DNA of 64,000 bases from assembly GCA_904502285.1 (NCBI GenBank), contig CAJGEC010000006.1:1-64000 (forward strand), in the 5' to 3' direction. A program made the position numbers and the translations under genes. This document shows positions 44,402-52,580 of the stretch, in pieces. Position 1 is the first letter of the stretch; each line of letters starts with the position of its first letter. This stretch comes from an uncultured Alistipes sp. GTDB taxonomy: Bacteria > Bacteroidota > Bacteroidia > Bacteroidales > Rikenellaceae. Below the pieces are notes generated by a model, which was not told the origin of the DNA, ran no database searches, and saw only the letters and a program-made list of their open reading frames with translations.

Positions 44402-46021
44402 CTATCGCTTACCAGCCGTAACCTCGCTCAATCCGCGCGATACGGTTGCCCAGGGGCGCTCGATGTTTAGTATCTCGGCAATGGTAGGTGCTACCGCCAC
44501 CATACTTACCTCCGTGTCGTACTCTCCCTTTGTGCCGATGCCATAGAAGATGAGGGGAACTTCGCGGTCGTAGTTATATCCCGATGTGTGGGCCGAGCGC
44601 TTATCGCTCTCTTCGATTATCCAGCCAGGCATAAAATCTATGATGATGTCGCCTGAGCGTGTGGCATAGAAGGATTGTTGCATAAGGCGGCTACGACCCT
44701 CCGAGAATGAGGTGTTGCGTAGCGATGACGAGGAGATTGCCGTTGCCACGCCACGTAGTTGTAGCATAAATGTTGCCACCTCCTCACGTAGGGTGTCGAG
44801 CGAAATGCGCTTCTTGAGGATTAGTTCGTGGTTGAGGTAGAGGGCATTGTTCGCAAAGCCAAGGATGTAGTTGTCCGAGCCGTAGCGCGCACCGAGGAAG
44901 GCATTTACGATAACCTCCATCTGTCGGGTATTGAATCGCTCACGCTCCCTGCCACCAATGGGGTTGTAGGAGGGTGATGTGCCGTGGTCCGAGGTGAGGA
45001 TTACCACGATTTTCTGTGGATCATCGACCTGTGCGTAGAGGTATGTCAGGAATTCGGCCAAAGCACTGTCTAAGCGGTAGAGCATATCCTCCCACTCCAT
45101 CGACTCAGTGCCGTAGGTTGAGGCTATGTAGCGTGGGGTGTCGAGTACGATGTTTAGGATGTCGGGGTTTGCGTCGGTGCCGAGACGCTCCTGAGCTATT
45201 AGCGACGAGGCGAACTCCAGAAGCATTGTATTGCCTGCAGGGGTGTAGCGCATATGTCCTATCTTCGATGTGCCGAGTTTTAGGTCGATGTCGCTAATTA
45301 GCTTGGTACTCTTATTCTTGATATCCTCCATTACGGCAACCTCGCTATTGTGGTAGCGGCTGGCGTCGTAGAGGGGTGTCCAGCGCTTCAAAACATACAT
45401 ATCGTTGCTCAGCGTGGTGTTGTACTGCGCCACCCATTCGGGTAACGTGTTGAGGTATGCCGACGAGGTAGTCCAATTTGTCTTGTTGGTCTCGGCCCAG
45501 AATCCTACGCCATAGTGGCCCGTGGGTATGATTGCCGAAATGGGGTCTATTGCAACGGTGAAACACTTGCTCTGGGCATTGCTACTAAGGAGCATATCCG
45601 AGATTGTTGGGGTTGCCAAGCGGTGAGGTGAGCAACTTATTGCTCCGGTGCTGAAGGGCACGGGGTGCGACTTGATGTCAGCGATGATGTTCACACGTGA
45701 CGAATCGACATAGTTCCACCAGTACTCGCCCACAACGCCGTGTACCGAGGGTTGTGTTCCCGTGGCTATGGTTGCAAGGCCTGCGGGGGTCGATGTGTGG
45801 ATGAAGTCGTAGTGGGCATTGGTATAGCGTGTGCCACCCACCATAAGGCGCTTGAAGCCCCCTTCAGAGAAGTTGTCCTCGTAGCGGTCGAGGTCGCTAT
45901 TGCGTAGTGAGCCTACCACTATATTGATGATGAGTTGAGGCTCTGTGGCGTATGCCGAACCCAAGGATAAGAGTATTGTAAGGAGGGTGGTTGCCACCCA
46001 TTGTGTCAGTCGTTGTGTCAT
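44402..46021 (-). CDS. Alkaline-phosphatase-superfamily secreted protein, metal site degraded
   Basis: 539 residues with a signal peptide (to about residue 26). The layout follows PafA/type-I phosphodiesterase proteins: GFKRLMVGGTRY, HGVVGEYWWN, ILTSDHG and YNYDREVPLIFYG. Compared with PafA, the candidate nucleophile Thr (T78) and the Asp-His pair (D345-H346) are kept, as is the late His before TSGYNYD. The first metal Asp is Gly37, and the D-x3-H zinc pair is Arg297 and Ser301. It is probably not a normal zinc phosphatase. It is preceded by the GSCFA gene. Confidence 0.8.
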   Translation of the reverse strand: MTQRLTQWVATTLLTILLSLGSAYATEPQLIINIVVGSLRNSDLDRYEDNFSEGGFKRLMVGGTRYTNAHYDFIHTSTPAGLATIATGTQPSVHGVVGEYWWNYVDSSRVNIIADIKSHPVPFSTGAISCSPHRLATPTISDMLLSSNAQSKCFTVAIDPISAIIPTGHYGVGFWAETNKTNWTTSSAYLNTLPEWVAQYNTTLSNDMYVLKRWTPLYDASRYHNSEVAVMEDIKNKSTKLISDIDLKLGTSKIGHMRYTPAGNTMLLEFASSLIAQERLGTDANPDILNIVLDTPRYIASTYGTESMEWEDMLYRLDSALAEFLTYLYAQVDDPQKIVVILTSDHGTSPSYNPIGGRERERFNTRQMEVIVNAFLGARYGSDNYILGFANNALYLNHELILKKRISLDTLREEVATFMLQLRGVATAISSSSLRNTSFSEGRSRLMQQSFYATRSGDIIIDFMPGWIIEESDKRSAHTSGYNYDREVPLIFYGIGTKGEYDTEVSMVAVAPTIAEILNIERPWATVSRGLSEVTAGKR

Positions 46022-46026
46022 AGGTA

Positions 46027-46042
46027 AAAGCCTTTAGGCTTT
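46027..46042. other. Small intergenic hairpin
   Basis: AAAGCC-TTTA-GGCTTT palindrome in the 33-nt gap between the GSCFA and phosphatase-fold genes. It has no proper T-run. It may be an RNA hairpin within a shared transcript, or chance. Confidence 0.35.
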
Positions 46043-46054
46043 AATCAGTTTGAA

Positions 46055-47035
46055 TTATCGTGCAAATGTATAGAAATTTTTTAATATTTCCTCGATTCGC
46101 TCCCTCTCTATCGTAAAATCGACTTGCGGAATCTGTGCCATAGCCTCTAATTGACGCAAACAATGCGCTCTGTAGCCCTCACTGTGTGGGTTTGTGGGGC
46201 GGTGGTTGATGGCCTGCATTATGGCCTTGACCTTGGCCATAGTCTGCTGTGCGCTCTTCGAGAGAGCCACCTCGCAGAACTGCTCCATTATATACTCCAC
46301 GGCTTGCGACGAAGGGTGTACCATATCCTCGGCATAGAAGCGGTAGTCGCGCAAGTCGTCGATGAGTATCTCGAACGAAGGGAAGTAGATTGTGCGCGTA
46401 GGGTAGCGACGGCAAATCTCGGCTATGGCAACGCGGAGGATGGCCTTGCTTAAGGAGTTATCTTCGAGACCCTCGCCAATATGGCGTACTGGGCTGAGGG
46501 TGAAGAGGATACGCTTAGGCGATAGAGCCACTATCTCCTCCAAATGTGCAACACACTCCTCGACACTTAGCAACTCTCGCCTAAAGAGCGAGGCTGGCTG
46601 TTTGTGGCAGTTGGCCACCACCTCATTTGTCGCTGATAGGCGATAGACCCAGGCCGTGCCGAGCGTTATGATGGTGATGTCGGCCGAGGCTAATGCCTCC
46701 GAGCCAAGGGCTAATGCCTTGGTTATAGATTCGGTAGCCTCCGTGGGTGTAGCACCCCCAATTGAGGAGTGGAATCGGAAGTCCACGAAGCGCTGGTCTA
46801 CCTCCACAAGTTCCTCAGGTTTAGGCCTGTAGCCATTGACCATAAGGCGCATAGCGAGGGCTATAGATGCGGGGTTGAAGAGGATACCTGTGGGTGAAGA
46901 GGTTACTGAGAATTTGCGCTCGCTGAGTCGCTGTGCGATGTTGGTTGCAAAGCACGAGCCAAGACATAGTATCCTATCGCTATACTCCAGCGGCTCTTGC
47001 CACGGTTTGATATCTATCTCGGTACGGAATTTCAT
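46055..47035 (-). CDS. GSCFA-domain protein
   Basis: 326 residues from the ATG at 47035 (MKFRTEIDIKPW); an earlier in-frame start at 47086 adds a non-family leader and crosses the promoter region. The defining LCLGSCFATNIAQRL motif is present. FNPASIALAM, ITLGTAWVYR, LFTLSPVRHI and the late YRFYAEDMVHPSSQAVEYI (Asp-His) give an SGNH-hydrolase-like catalytic layout. The family is typical of Bacteroidota and proteobacteria; substrate unknown, perhaps an acyl esterase or transferase on envelope glycans. Confidence 0.88.
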   Translation of the reverse strand: MKFRTEIDIKPWQEPLEYSDRILCLGSCFATNIAQRLSERKFSVTSSPTGILFNPASIALAMRLMVNGYRPKPEELVEVDQRFVDFRFHSSIGGATPTEATESITKALALGSEALASADITIITLGTAWVYRLSATNEVVANCHKQPASLFRRELLSVEECVAHLEEIVALSPKRILFTLSPVRHIGEGLEDNSLSKAILRVAIAEICRRYPTRTIYFPSFEILIDDLRDYRFYAEDMVHPSSQAVEYIMEQFCEVALSKSAQQTMAKVKAIMQAINHRPTNPHSEGYRAHCLRQLEAMAQIPQVDFTIERERIEEILKNFYTFAR

Positions 47036-47097
47036 AAGAGTAATTGCCAATAACTCTGCGAAGATAATATTTTTTCTTCGTATCACCGAATTTTTAT

Positions 47098-47105
47098 TAA
47101 CTTTG
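47098..47105 (+). promoter_or_regulatory. -7 element for luxS
   Basis: TAACTTTG, 44 nt before the luxS ATG, in the divergent gap between the GSCFA and luxS genes. Confidence 0.6.
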
Positions 47106-47149
47106 CATACTTAACCAAGAGTTAATAGAAAATTTAAATATAAAAGACT

Positions 47150-47662
47150 ATGGAAAAGAGTATTGTATCATCTTTCGACGTAGACCACCGCACCCTTGAT
47201 GCTGGTCTATATCTTCGCTCGGTATATACCATCAACGATGAGTTGGCTGTGCGCTCGTGGGATTTGCGTTTCCGCGCCCCTATGGCTCACGCGCCCCTCG
47301 GCTCTGGCGAGGTTCATACCATCGAGCACCTTATGGCCTACTACCTCCGCTTAGACCCAAAGATTGGCAAGAGCATCGTGTCGTTCTGCCCTATGGGATG
47401 CAAGACAGGTTTCTACCTATCGACTATGCAAGATGTTGAGGCAGAGGATGTTCGTCAGGCCTTGGCTAAGGTATATAAGGACGTATTCCCACTCAAGTCG
47501 GCAAGCGATATCGTGGGCTTGAACGAGATTCAGTGTGGTAATCCTGGCCTCTATGCTATCGACAGCACCAATGCTGCTATGGCCGAGTATATGCGCACAC
47601 TCTTCAATGCCGAGGAGGCTGAGAAGGCTGGTATTGGTTGTGTTTACGAAAAGTGGTGGTAG
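47150..47662 (+). CDS. luxS: S-ribosylhomocysteine lyase (LuxS)
   Basis: 170 residues. Metal ligands His56 and His60 in GEVHTIEHLMA, and the Cys in IQCGNPG; the catalytic Cys lies in PMGCKTGFYL. It splits S-ribosylhomocysteine into homocysteine and DPD, the AI-2 precursor. All active-site residues are present. The nucleosidase gene that makes its substrate begins 3 nt after the stop, so the two steps of SAH recycling are encoded together. Confidence 0.96.
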   Translation: MEKSIVSSFDVDHRTLDAGLYLRSVYTINDELAVRSWDLRFRAPMAHAPLGSGEVHTIEHLMAYYLRLDPKIGKSIVSFCPMGCKTGFYLSTMQDVEAEDVRQALAKVYKDVFPLKSASDIVGLNEIQCGNPGLYAIDSTNAAMAEYMRTLFNAEEAEKAGIGCVYEKWW

Positions 47663-47665
47663 AGT

Positions 47666-48256
47666 ATGAGAATCCTTATCTGTGCCCCTACCTCGCGTGA
47701 GTTCCGCGCTATGCAGTACGCCTTGGACCATGCCTCGTCGCTTAAGCACACCTACGACCTTCGAGAAGTTGGTATCGGCAAGGCCCTCTCGTCGGCTGGC
47801 GTGTCACGTGCCTTGACCCTCGCAACCGAGCCATACGATATGTTGGCCGTTGTGGGTTTCGCGGCTTCGGCTCTTGGTCGTAAGCAGGGCGATATCGTTA
47901 TGCCTTCGTGTGCTATCCACCACGACGCCATCATCCCCGAAGGCTTCTGCCCAGAGATTACCGACCCTCGCTCGTTGCGTGGCGGTGACAAGGAGACAGT
48001 ATTTACGGGTGATTCCTTCGTTAATGCCGACATTATCAGGGAGATAAAGCGACGCTTTGGTGTCGAGTGTGGTCTCTTCGATATGGAGATTGCGGCTATC
48101 TGTCAGGTGGCAGAGTTGTACAACAACATCCCCGTTGTGGCTGTTAAATATGTATCAGACGTTCCTGAGGAGGGCCATTCGGAGCACTCTTACGACGAGT
48201 TCGCCGATGCTCACTCCGACTTTACTCCGTTGCTTGAGCGCTTAGAGATGTTGTAG
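47666..48256 (+). CDS. SAH/MTA nucleosidase-like protein (compact)
   Basis: 196 residues, shorter than the 230 usual for MTAN. It keeps an early Glu (TSREFRAM, like E12 of E. coli MTAN), VVGFAAS, FTGDSFVN, FDMEIAAICQVA (ribose-binding Met-Glu) and the catalytic Asp in KYVSDVPEEG. It would release adenine from S-adenosylhomocysteine and methylthioadenosine. Adjacency to luxS supports this; futalosine hydrolase (MqnB) is a similarly sized alternative. Confidence 0.82.
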   Translation: MRILICAPTSREFRAMQYALDHASSLKHTYDLREVGIGKALSSAGVSRALTLATEPYDMLAVVGFAASALGRKQGDIVMPSCAIHHDAIIPEGFCPEITDPRSLRGGDKETVFTGDSFVNADIIREIKRRFGVECGLFDMEIAAICQVAELYNNIPVVAVKYVSDVPEEGHSEHSYDEFADAHSDFTPLLERLEML

Positions 48257-48310
48257 AGTTATGTGTTGAGGGGGCAATAATTCAGCCTTGCCCCTTCACT
48301 CTTATAAAAG

Positions 48311-48347
48311 AAATGTCCCAACCCGTGAGGGTTGGGACATTTTCTGT
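48311..48347. terminator. Terminator between the nucleosidase and TPR genes
   Basis: Perfect 14-bp stem AAATGTCCCAACCC / GGGTTGGGACATTT (48311-48342) with a GTGA loop, followed by TCTGTT. It is positioned to stop both convergent transcripts. Confidence 0.9.
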
Positions 48348-48362
48348 TATATGCCTTTCCGA

Positions 48363-49721
48363 TTAGCGGTTCTGCATATGGAGCTCGTGGTACTTGTTGT
48401 ACTTCTCCATAATGCCGTCCATCTCGCGGAGACGGAAGCAGAGGTTGTTCAAGAGCTCGATGGTCAAAGCATCGGTAGGCTTGATCTCGTATGCCTTCTC
48501 CAACCAAGGAATAGCCTCAGCGAAGATAAGGTTGATCTTTGCGTTCTCAGCCTCATACTCCTCGTATGTCAAGCCAGCGTTGCTGTTCAACTCGCCGATA
48601 GCGTTGTTAGCCTTCTCGATGATGAAGTAGCCAGTGTAGAAGTTGCTATCGAACTCTGCAGGACGAAGCTCTGCGCACTTCTTGAACGACTTGATACACT
48701 CGTCGTAGTTCTTCAAAGCGTTGTAAACACGGCCACGGCCAAACCACAAGTCGTAGTTGGTTGGGTCGTCATTGAGTGATGACTCAATCATAGAGGTAAG
48801 CTCTGCTGGATCACCTACACCCTGCTCAGCAGTGTAGAACTGCATAAGACCGTCGAGGATAGTAGCATTCTTAGGGAAGAGCTGGATACCTGTAACCAAA
48901 GCCTCCTTAGCCTTTGCCAAGTAGACCTCAGCATTGCGCTCCTTCTGGCCGTAGTAGCTGTGGAACAAGAAGTAGTAGATGTTACCATTCTCGTCGGTGT
49001 AGCCACTCTCCAAAGCCTCAAGGAAGATATTCTGAGCCTTCTCCAAAGCAGCGAATGCCTCCTCACCGCTAAGTGATGAACCATACATAGTCATAAGCAT
49101 ACCTGCGTTGAAGAGGTTGTTGCCATCGGCCTTAGTTGATGGAACAACGCTCTGTGCGCGGTAAGCAAGCTCGAAGCACTCAGCAGCCTCAGCCAAACGA
49201 CCCATATCGTTCAAGGCGTCACCCTGCTGTGAGAGTGCGTTAGCCAAGTTCATAGCGATAGATGCGATCTTTGACTCCTGCTTAGGATCCATCTCGTAAG
49301 CCTTAGCCATTGACTCGATAGCGGTCTGAGGAAGATTCTCCTTGATAGCCTTCTTCTGATTCCAGCCCTGGATGAGACCTGCAGCATCAACATAGATATC
49401 TACATACTCGTAGTCGCATACATATACTGGGGTGCCACGGAACTCACCCTCGTACATATTAGATGGCTGACCTACGTTCATCTGAAGCACCTGAACAGGT
49501 ACACCACGACCAACCTCCTTAGTAGGGAGAATGTAGGCATTGGTATATGCGTTAGCACGTGCAACCCAAGTTGCAGCCTTAATGCCCTTCTTTGCATCCA
49601 ATACTGCGGCATCAGCCTTCTCAAGTTTTGCAAGCTCAGATGCAGTGTTTACCTTCTGAGCGTTTGCTGCTGGCAATGCGAACATCAACATCGCTGCAGC
49701 CAAGAATAAAAACTTCTTCAT
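48363..49721 (-). CDS. Secreted tetratricopeptide-repeat protein
   Basis: 452 residues with a signal peptide (to about 22, PAANAQ). After a 130-residue non-repeat part (YVCDYEYVDIYVDAAG), helical TPR-like hairpins fill the rest, e.g. DALNDMGRLAEAAECFELAY and GRGRVYNALKNYDECIKSF. It is 25 nt downstream of gyrA in the same direction and has no promoter of its own, so it is likely co-transcribed. A gyrA-TPR order is common in Bacteroidota; probable role is protein-protein scaffolding in the periplasm. Confidence 0.82.
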   Translation of the reverse strand: MKKFLFLAAAMLMFALPAANAQKVNTASELAKLEKADAAVLDAKKGIKAATWVARANAYTNAYILPTKEVGRGVPVQVLQMNVGQPSNMYEGEFRGTPVYVCDYEYVDIYVDAAGLIQGWNQKKAIKENLPQTAIESMAKAYEMDPKQESKIASIAMNLANALSQQGDALNDMGRLAEAAECFELAYRAQSVVPSTKADGNNLFNAGMLMTMYGSSLSGEEAFAALEKAQNIFLEALESGYTDENGNIYYFLFHSYYGQKERNAEVYLAKAKEALVTGIQLFPKNATILDGLMQFYTAEQGVGDPAELTSMIESSLNDDPTNYDLWFGRGRVYNALKNYDECIKSFKKCAELRPAEFDSNFYTGYFIIEKANNAIGELNSNAGLTYEEYEAENAKINLIFAEAIPWLEKAYEIKPTDALTIELLNNLCFRLREMDGIMEKYNKYHELHMQNR

Positions 49722-49746
49722 AGTTGTTGTATTGTGTTGTTAATTG

Positions 49747-52305
49747 TTATTCGTTGTTTGCACTCTGCTCCTCGGTGGTTGCAACCTCCTGATTCTCAGT
49801 TGTTGTTGCCTCCTCCGAAATGATTGCAATCTCCTCATCCTCATCGGTCTTTGGTACTGCAGTTACGGAAGCGATAGCGTCACCATCACGCAAGTTGATG
49901 ACCCTTACGCCCTGAGTAGCACGACCCGCAACACGAATCTGGTCTACCGAAGTACGCATTGTGAGACCCGAACGGTTGATAATCATAAGGTCGTTATCGT
50001 CGGTTACAGCCTTGATAGAGATCAACTGACCCGTCTTCTCGGTGATGTTGATGGTCTTGACACCCTTACCACCACGGTTGGTGATGCGGTACTCCTCAAG
50101 GTCTGTGCGCTTACCGTAGCCATTCTCCGAAAGAACAAGGATATCCTCCTTAGAGTCTGGCTCGATAGCAATCATACCAACCACCTCGTTGTCGTCCTCC
50201 ATAGATACGGCCTTAACACCCGTACTTACACGACCCATAGCACGTACCGTAGCCTCGTTGAAGCGGATGGCGCGACCCTCGCGTGTAGCAATCATAATCT
50301 CGGCATTGCCGCTGGTGAGTTTAACCTCCAACAACTGGTCGTCTTCTCTAATAACGATCGCCTTGACACCATTAGTACGTGGACGAGAGTAATCCTCCAA
50401 CGTAGTCTTCTTAATAATACCACGCTTAGTACACATTACAAGGAAGTTGTTCTCGACGAACTCCTTGTCGTTGAGGTTCTTAACATTGATATAAGCACGT
50501 ACCTTGTCGCCTGGCTCAATCTGGATAACATTCTGAATAGCACGGCCCTTCGAAGAGCGTGTACCCTCAGGAATCTGGTAAACCTTCAACCAGTAGCAGC
50601 GGCCCATCTCGGTAAAGAACATCATCGTATTGTGCATCGAAGCCACGTAGATATGCTCGATGAAGTCCTCCTCGCGAGTTGCGCTACCCTTAGCACCCTT
50701 ACCACCACGGTTCTGTGTGCGGTACTCAGCAAGTGGGGTACGCTTGATGTAGCCCATATGTGATATGGTGATAACCATATCGTCGTCGGCATAGAAGTCC
50801 TCTGGGTTGAACTCCTCCGAAGAGTAGATAATCTCCGAACGGCGCTCGTCGCCATACTTCTCCTTCATCTCCAACAACTCGTCCTTGATGATCTGCATCT
50901 GCATATCAACATTTGCCAAGACAGCATTCAGGTAGTCGATGGTCTTAACCAACTCGTCGTGCTCGTTCATCAACTGCTCGCGCTGGAGACCAGTCAATTG
51001 ACGCAGGCGCATCTCAAGGATAGCGGCAGTCTGCAACTCCGACAAACCGAATCGCTCCTGAAGACGTGTGCGAGCCTCGTCGCCAGTCTTCGATGAGCGG
51101 ATGATGTGTACTACCTCGTCGATATTATCCTGTGCAATGAGCAAGCCATTTACGATGTGGAGACGCTCCTCGGCCTTCTGCAAGTCGTAGCGCGAACGAC
51201 GCACGATGACGTCGTGACGGTGGTCTACGAAGTGGCGGATAAGCTCCTTGAGGTTGAGCAACTGTGGACGGCCATTCACCAAGGCGATGTTGTTCACCGC
51301 GAATGATGACTGAAGTGGGGTATTCTTGTAGAGCGTGTTAAGCACTACGCTTGCCACAGCATCCTGCTTGAGGATGATGACGATACGCATACCCTGGCGG
51401 TCCGACTCGTCGTTGATATATGAGATACCCTCAATCTTCTTCTCGTTGATGAGGTCGGCGATACGCTTAATCATATCTGCCTTATTCACCATATATGGAA
51501 TCTCCGTAATTACGATGCACTCACGGCCCGATGGGGTATGCTCGATCTCGGTCTTAGCACGCATAACCACACGACCACGACCCGTAAGCAACGCCTCCTT
51601 GACACCCTCGTAGCCATAGATGATAGCACCTGTAGGGAAGTCAGGACCCTTGACATACTCCAACAACTCCTCGCACTCGCACTCAGGATTGTCGATATAG
51701 GCACAGCAGGCATCAACGACCTCCGAGAGGTTGTGTGGGGCCATATTTGTTGCCATACCAACGGCGATACCACTGGCACCATTGACCAAGAGCAATGGAA
51801 TCTTGGTAGGCAATACGGTAGGCTCCTTGAGGGTATCGTCGAAGTTGAGACCCCAATCGATTGTCTCCTTGTCGATATCGGCCATCACCTCGTCGGTAAT
51901 CTTCTGCATACGAGCCTCGGTGTAACGCATCGCCGCAGGAGAGTCACCATCCATAGAACCGAAGTTACCCTGACCCTCAACTAAAGGGTAGCGCATTGAC
52001 CAATCCTGAGCCATACGTACCATCGCCTCGTAAACCGAACTGTCGCCGTGTGGGTGGAACTTACCGAGTACATCACCGACGATACGGGCACTCTTACGTG
52101 TTGGCTTGTCTGAGTAGAGGTTCAACTCTGCCGACATATCATACAAAATACGACGATGTACGGGTTTGAGACCATCACGTACATCGGGCAGTGCGCGCGA
52201 CACGATTACCGACATCGAGTAGTCGATATATGCCGACTTCATCTGCTCTTCGAGATTGACCTGGACTATACGTCCCGTCATACCTGAAACATTCTCTTCT
52301 GACAT
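49747..52305 (-). CDS. gyrA: DNA gyrase subunit A
   Basis: 852 residues. MKSAYIDYSMSVIVSRALPD and LKPVHRRILYDM begin the breakage-reunion domain. HPHGDSSVYEAMVRMAQDW is the quinolone-resistance region, and SPAAMRYTEARM holds the active-site Tyr. The C-terminal pinwheel includes the GyrA box variant QNRGGKG, which distinguishes it from the ParC at 23.5 kb. The acidic Glu/Thr tail is long. It introduces negative supercoils with GyrB, which is not in the window. Confidence 0.96.
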   Translation of the reverse strand: MSEENVSGMTGRIVQVNLEEQMKSAYIDYSMSVIVSRALPDVRDGLKPVHRRILYDMSAELNLYSDKPTRKSARIVGDVLGKFHPHGDSSVYEAMVRMAQDWSMRYPLVEGQGNFGSMDGDSPAAMRYTEARMQKITDEVMADIDKETIDWGLNFDDTLKEPTVLPTKIPLLLVNGASGIAVGMATNMAPHNLSEVVDACCAYIDNPECECEELLEYVKGPDFPTGAIIYGYEGVKEALLTGRGRVVMRAKTEIEHTPSGRECIVITEIPYMVNKADMIKRIADLINEKKIEGISYINDESDRQGMRIVIILKQDAVASVVLNTLYKNTPLQSSFAVNNIALVNGRPQLLNLKELIRHFVDHRHDVIVRRSRYDLQKAEERLHIVNGLLIAQDNIDEVVHIIRSSKTGDEARTRLQERFGLSELQTAAILEMRLRQLTGLQREQLMNEHDELVKTIDYLNAVLANVDMQMQIIKDELLEMKEKYGDERRSEIIYSSEEFNPEDFYADDDMVITISHMGYIKRTPLAEYRTQNRGGKGAKGSATREEDFIEHIYVASMHNTMMFFTEMGRCYWLKVYQIPEGTRSSKGRAIQNVIQIEPGDKVRAYINVKNLNDKEFVENNFLVMCTKRGIIKKTTLEDYSRPRTNGVKAIVIREDDQLLEVKLTSGNAEIMIATREGRAIRFNEATVRAMGRVSTGVKAVSMEDDNEVVGMIAIEPDSKEDILVLSENGYGKRTDLEEYRITNRGGKGVKTINITEKTGQLISIKAVTDDNDLMIINRSGLTMRTSVDQIRVAGRATQGVRVINLRDGDAIASVTAVPKTDEDEEIAIISEEATTTENQEVATTEEQSANNE

Positions 52306-52366
52306 ATTATATCTGTGTTATATTAATTTCAATTCACAACACCTATATATATTATATATAGACCCA

Positions 52367-52397
52367 CAAATTTACGCCAAATTTTCGTTTTGAGCAA
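52367..52397 (-). promoter_or_regulatory. Promoter of gyrA
   Basis: On the minus strand: TTG (52395-52397), 20-nt spacer, TAAATTTG (52367-52374). Just downstream, at 52343-52361, is an AT-only palindrome flanked by C/G, near the expected transcription start. The remaining gap (52398-52514) shows a small CGAATC-TTT-GATTCG hairpin at 52484-52498 but no gene. Confidence 0.65.
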
Positions 52398-52514
52398 CTT
52401 TTACACCTAAAAAGTGAGGTGGTTTGGGGTTATGGTGTGCGAAAAATTGATGTATTGCCCCTTTTTAGCCATTCTGAGCGTGTCGAATCTTTGATTCGGG
52501 GTGGGTACGGGAAA

Positions 52515-52548
52515 AAGTGAAGGAGTGTCCAAAAGTTATGGACACTCC
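52515..52548 (-). terminator. Terminator of the GH84 gene
   Basis: GGAGTGTCC / GGACACTCC stem (52522-52548) with a 9-nt loop; on the minus strand it is followed by TTCACTTTTTCCC. It lies 33 nt past the stop. Confidence 0.85.
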
Positions 52549-52580
52549 CTCATTACATTAGATTTTTAATGCTATTGTGA

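Noticed and set aside
49744..50763. A 339-residue plus-strand open frame opposite the gyrA 3' half
   Set aside because: gyrA motifs are unambiguous on the minus strand and the antisense product is rich in Leu/Val/Thr without any domain.
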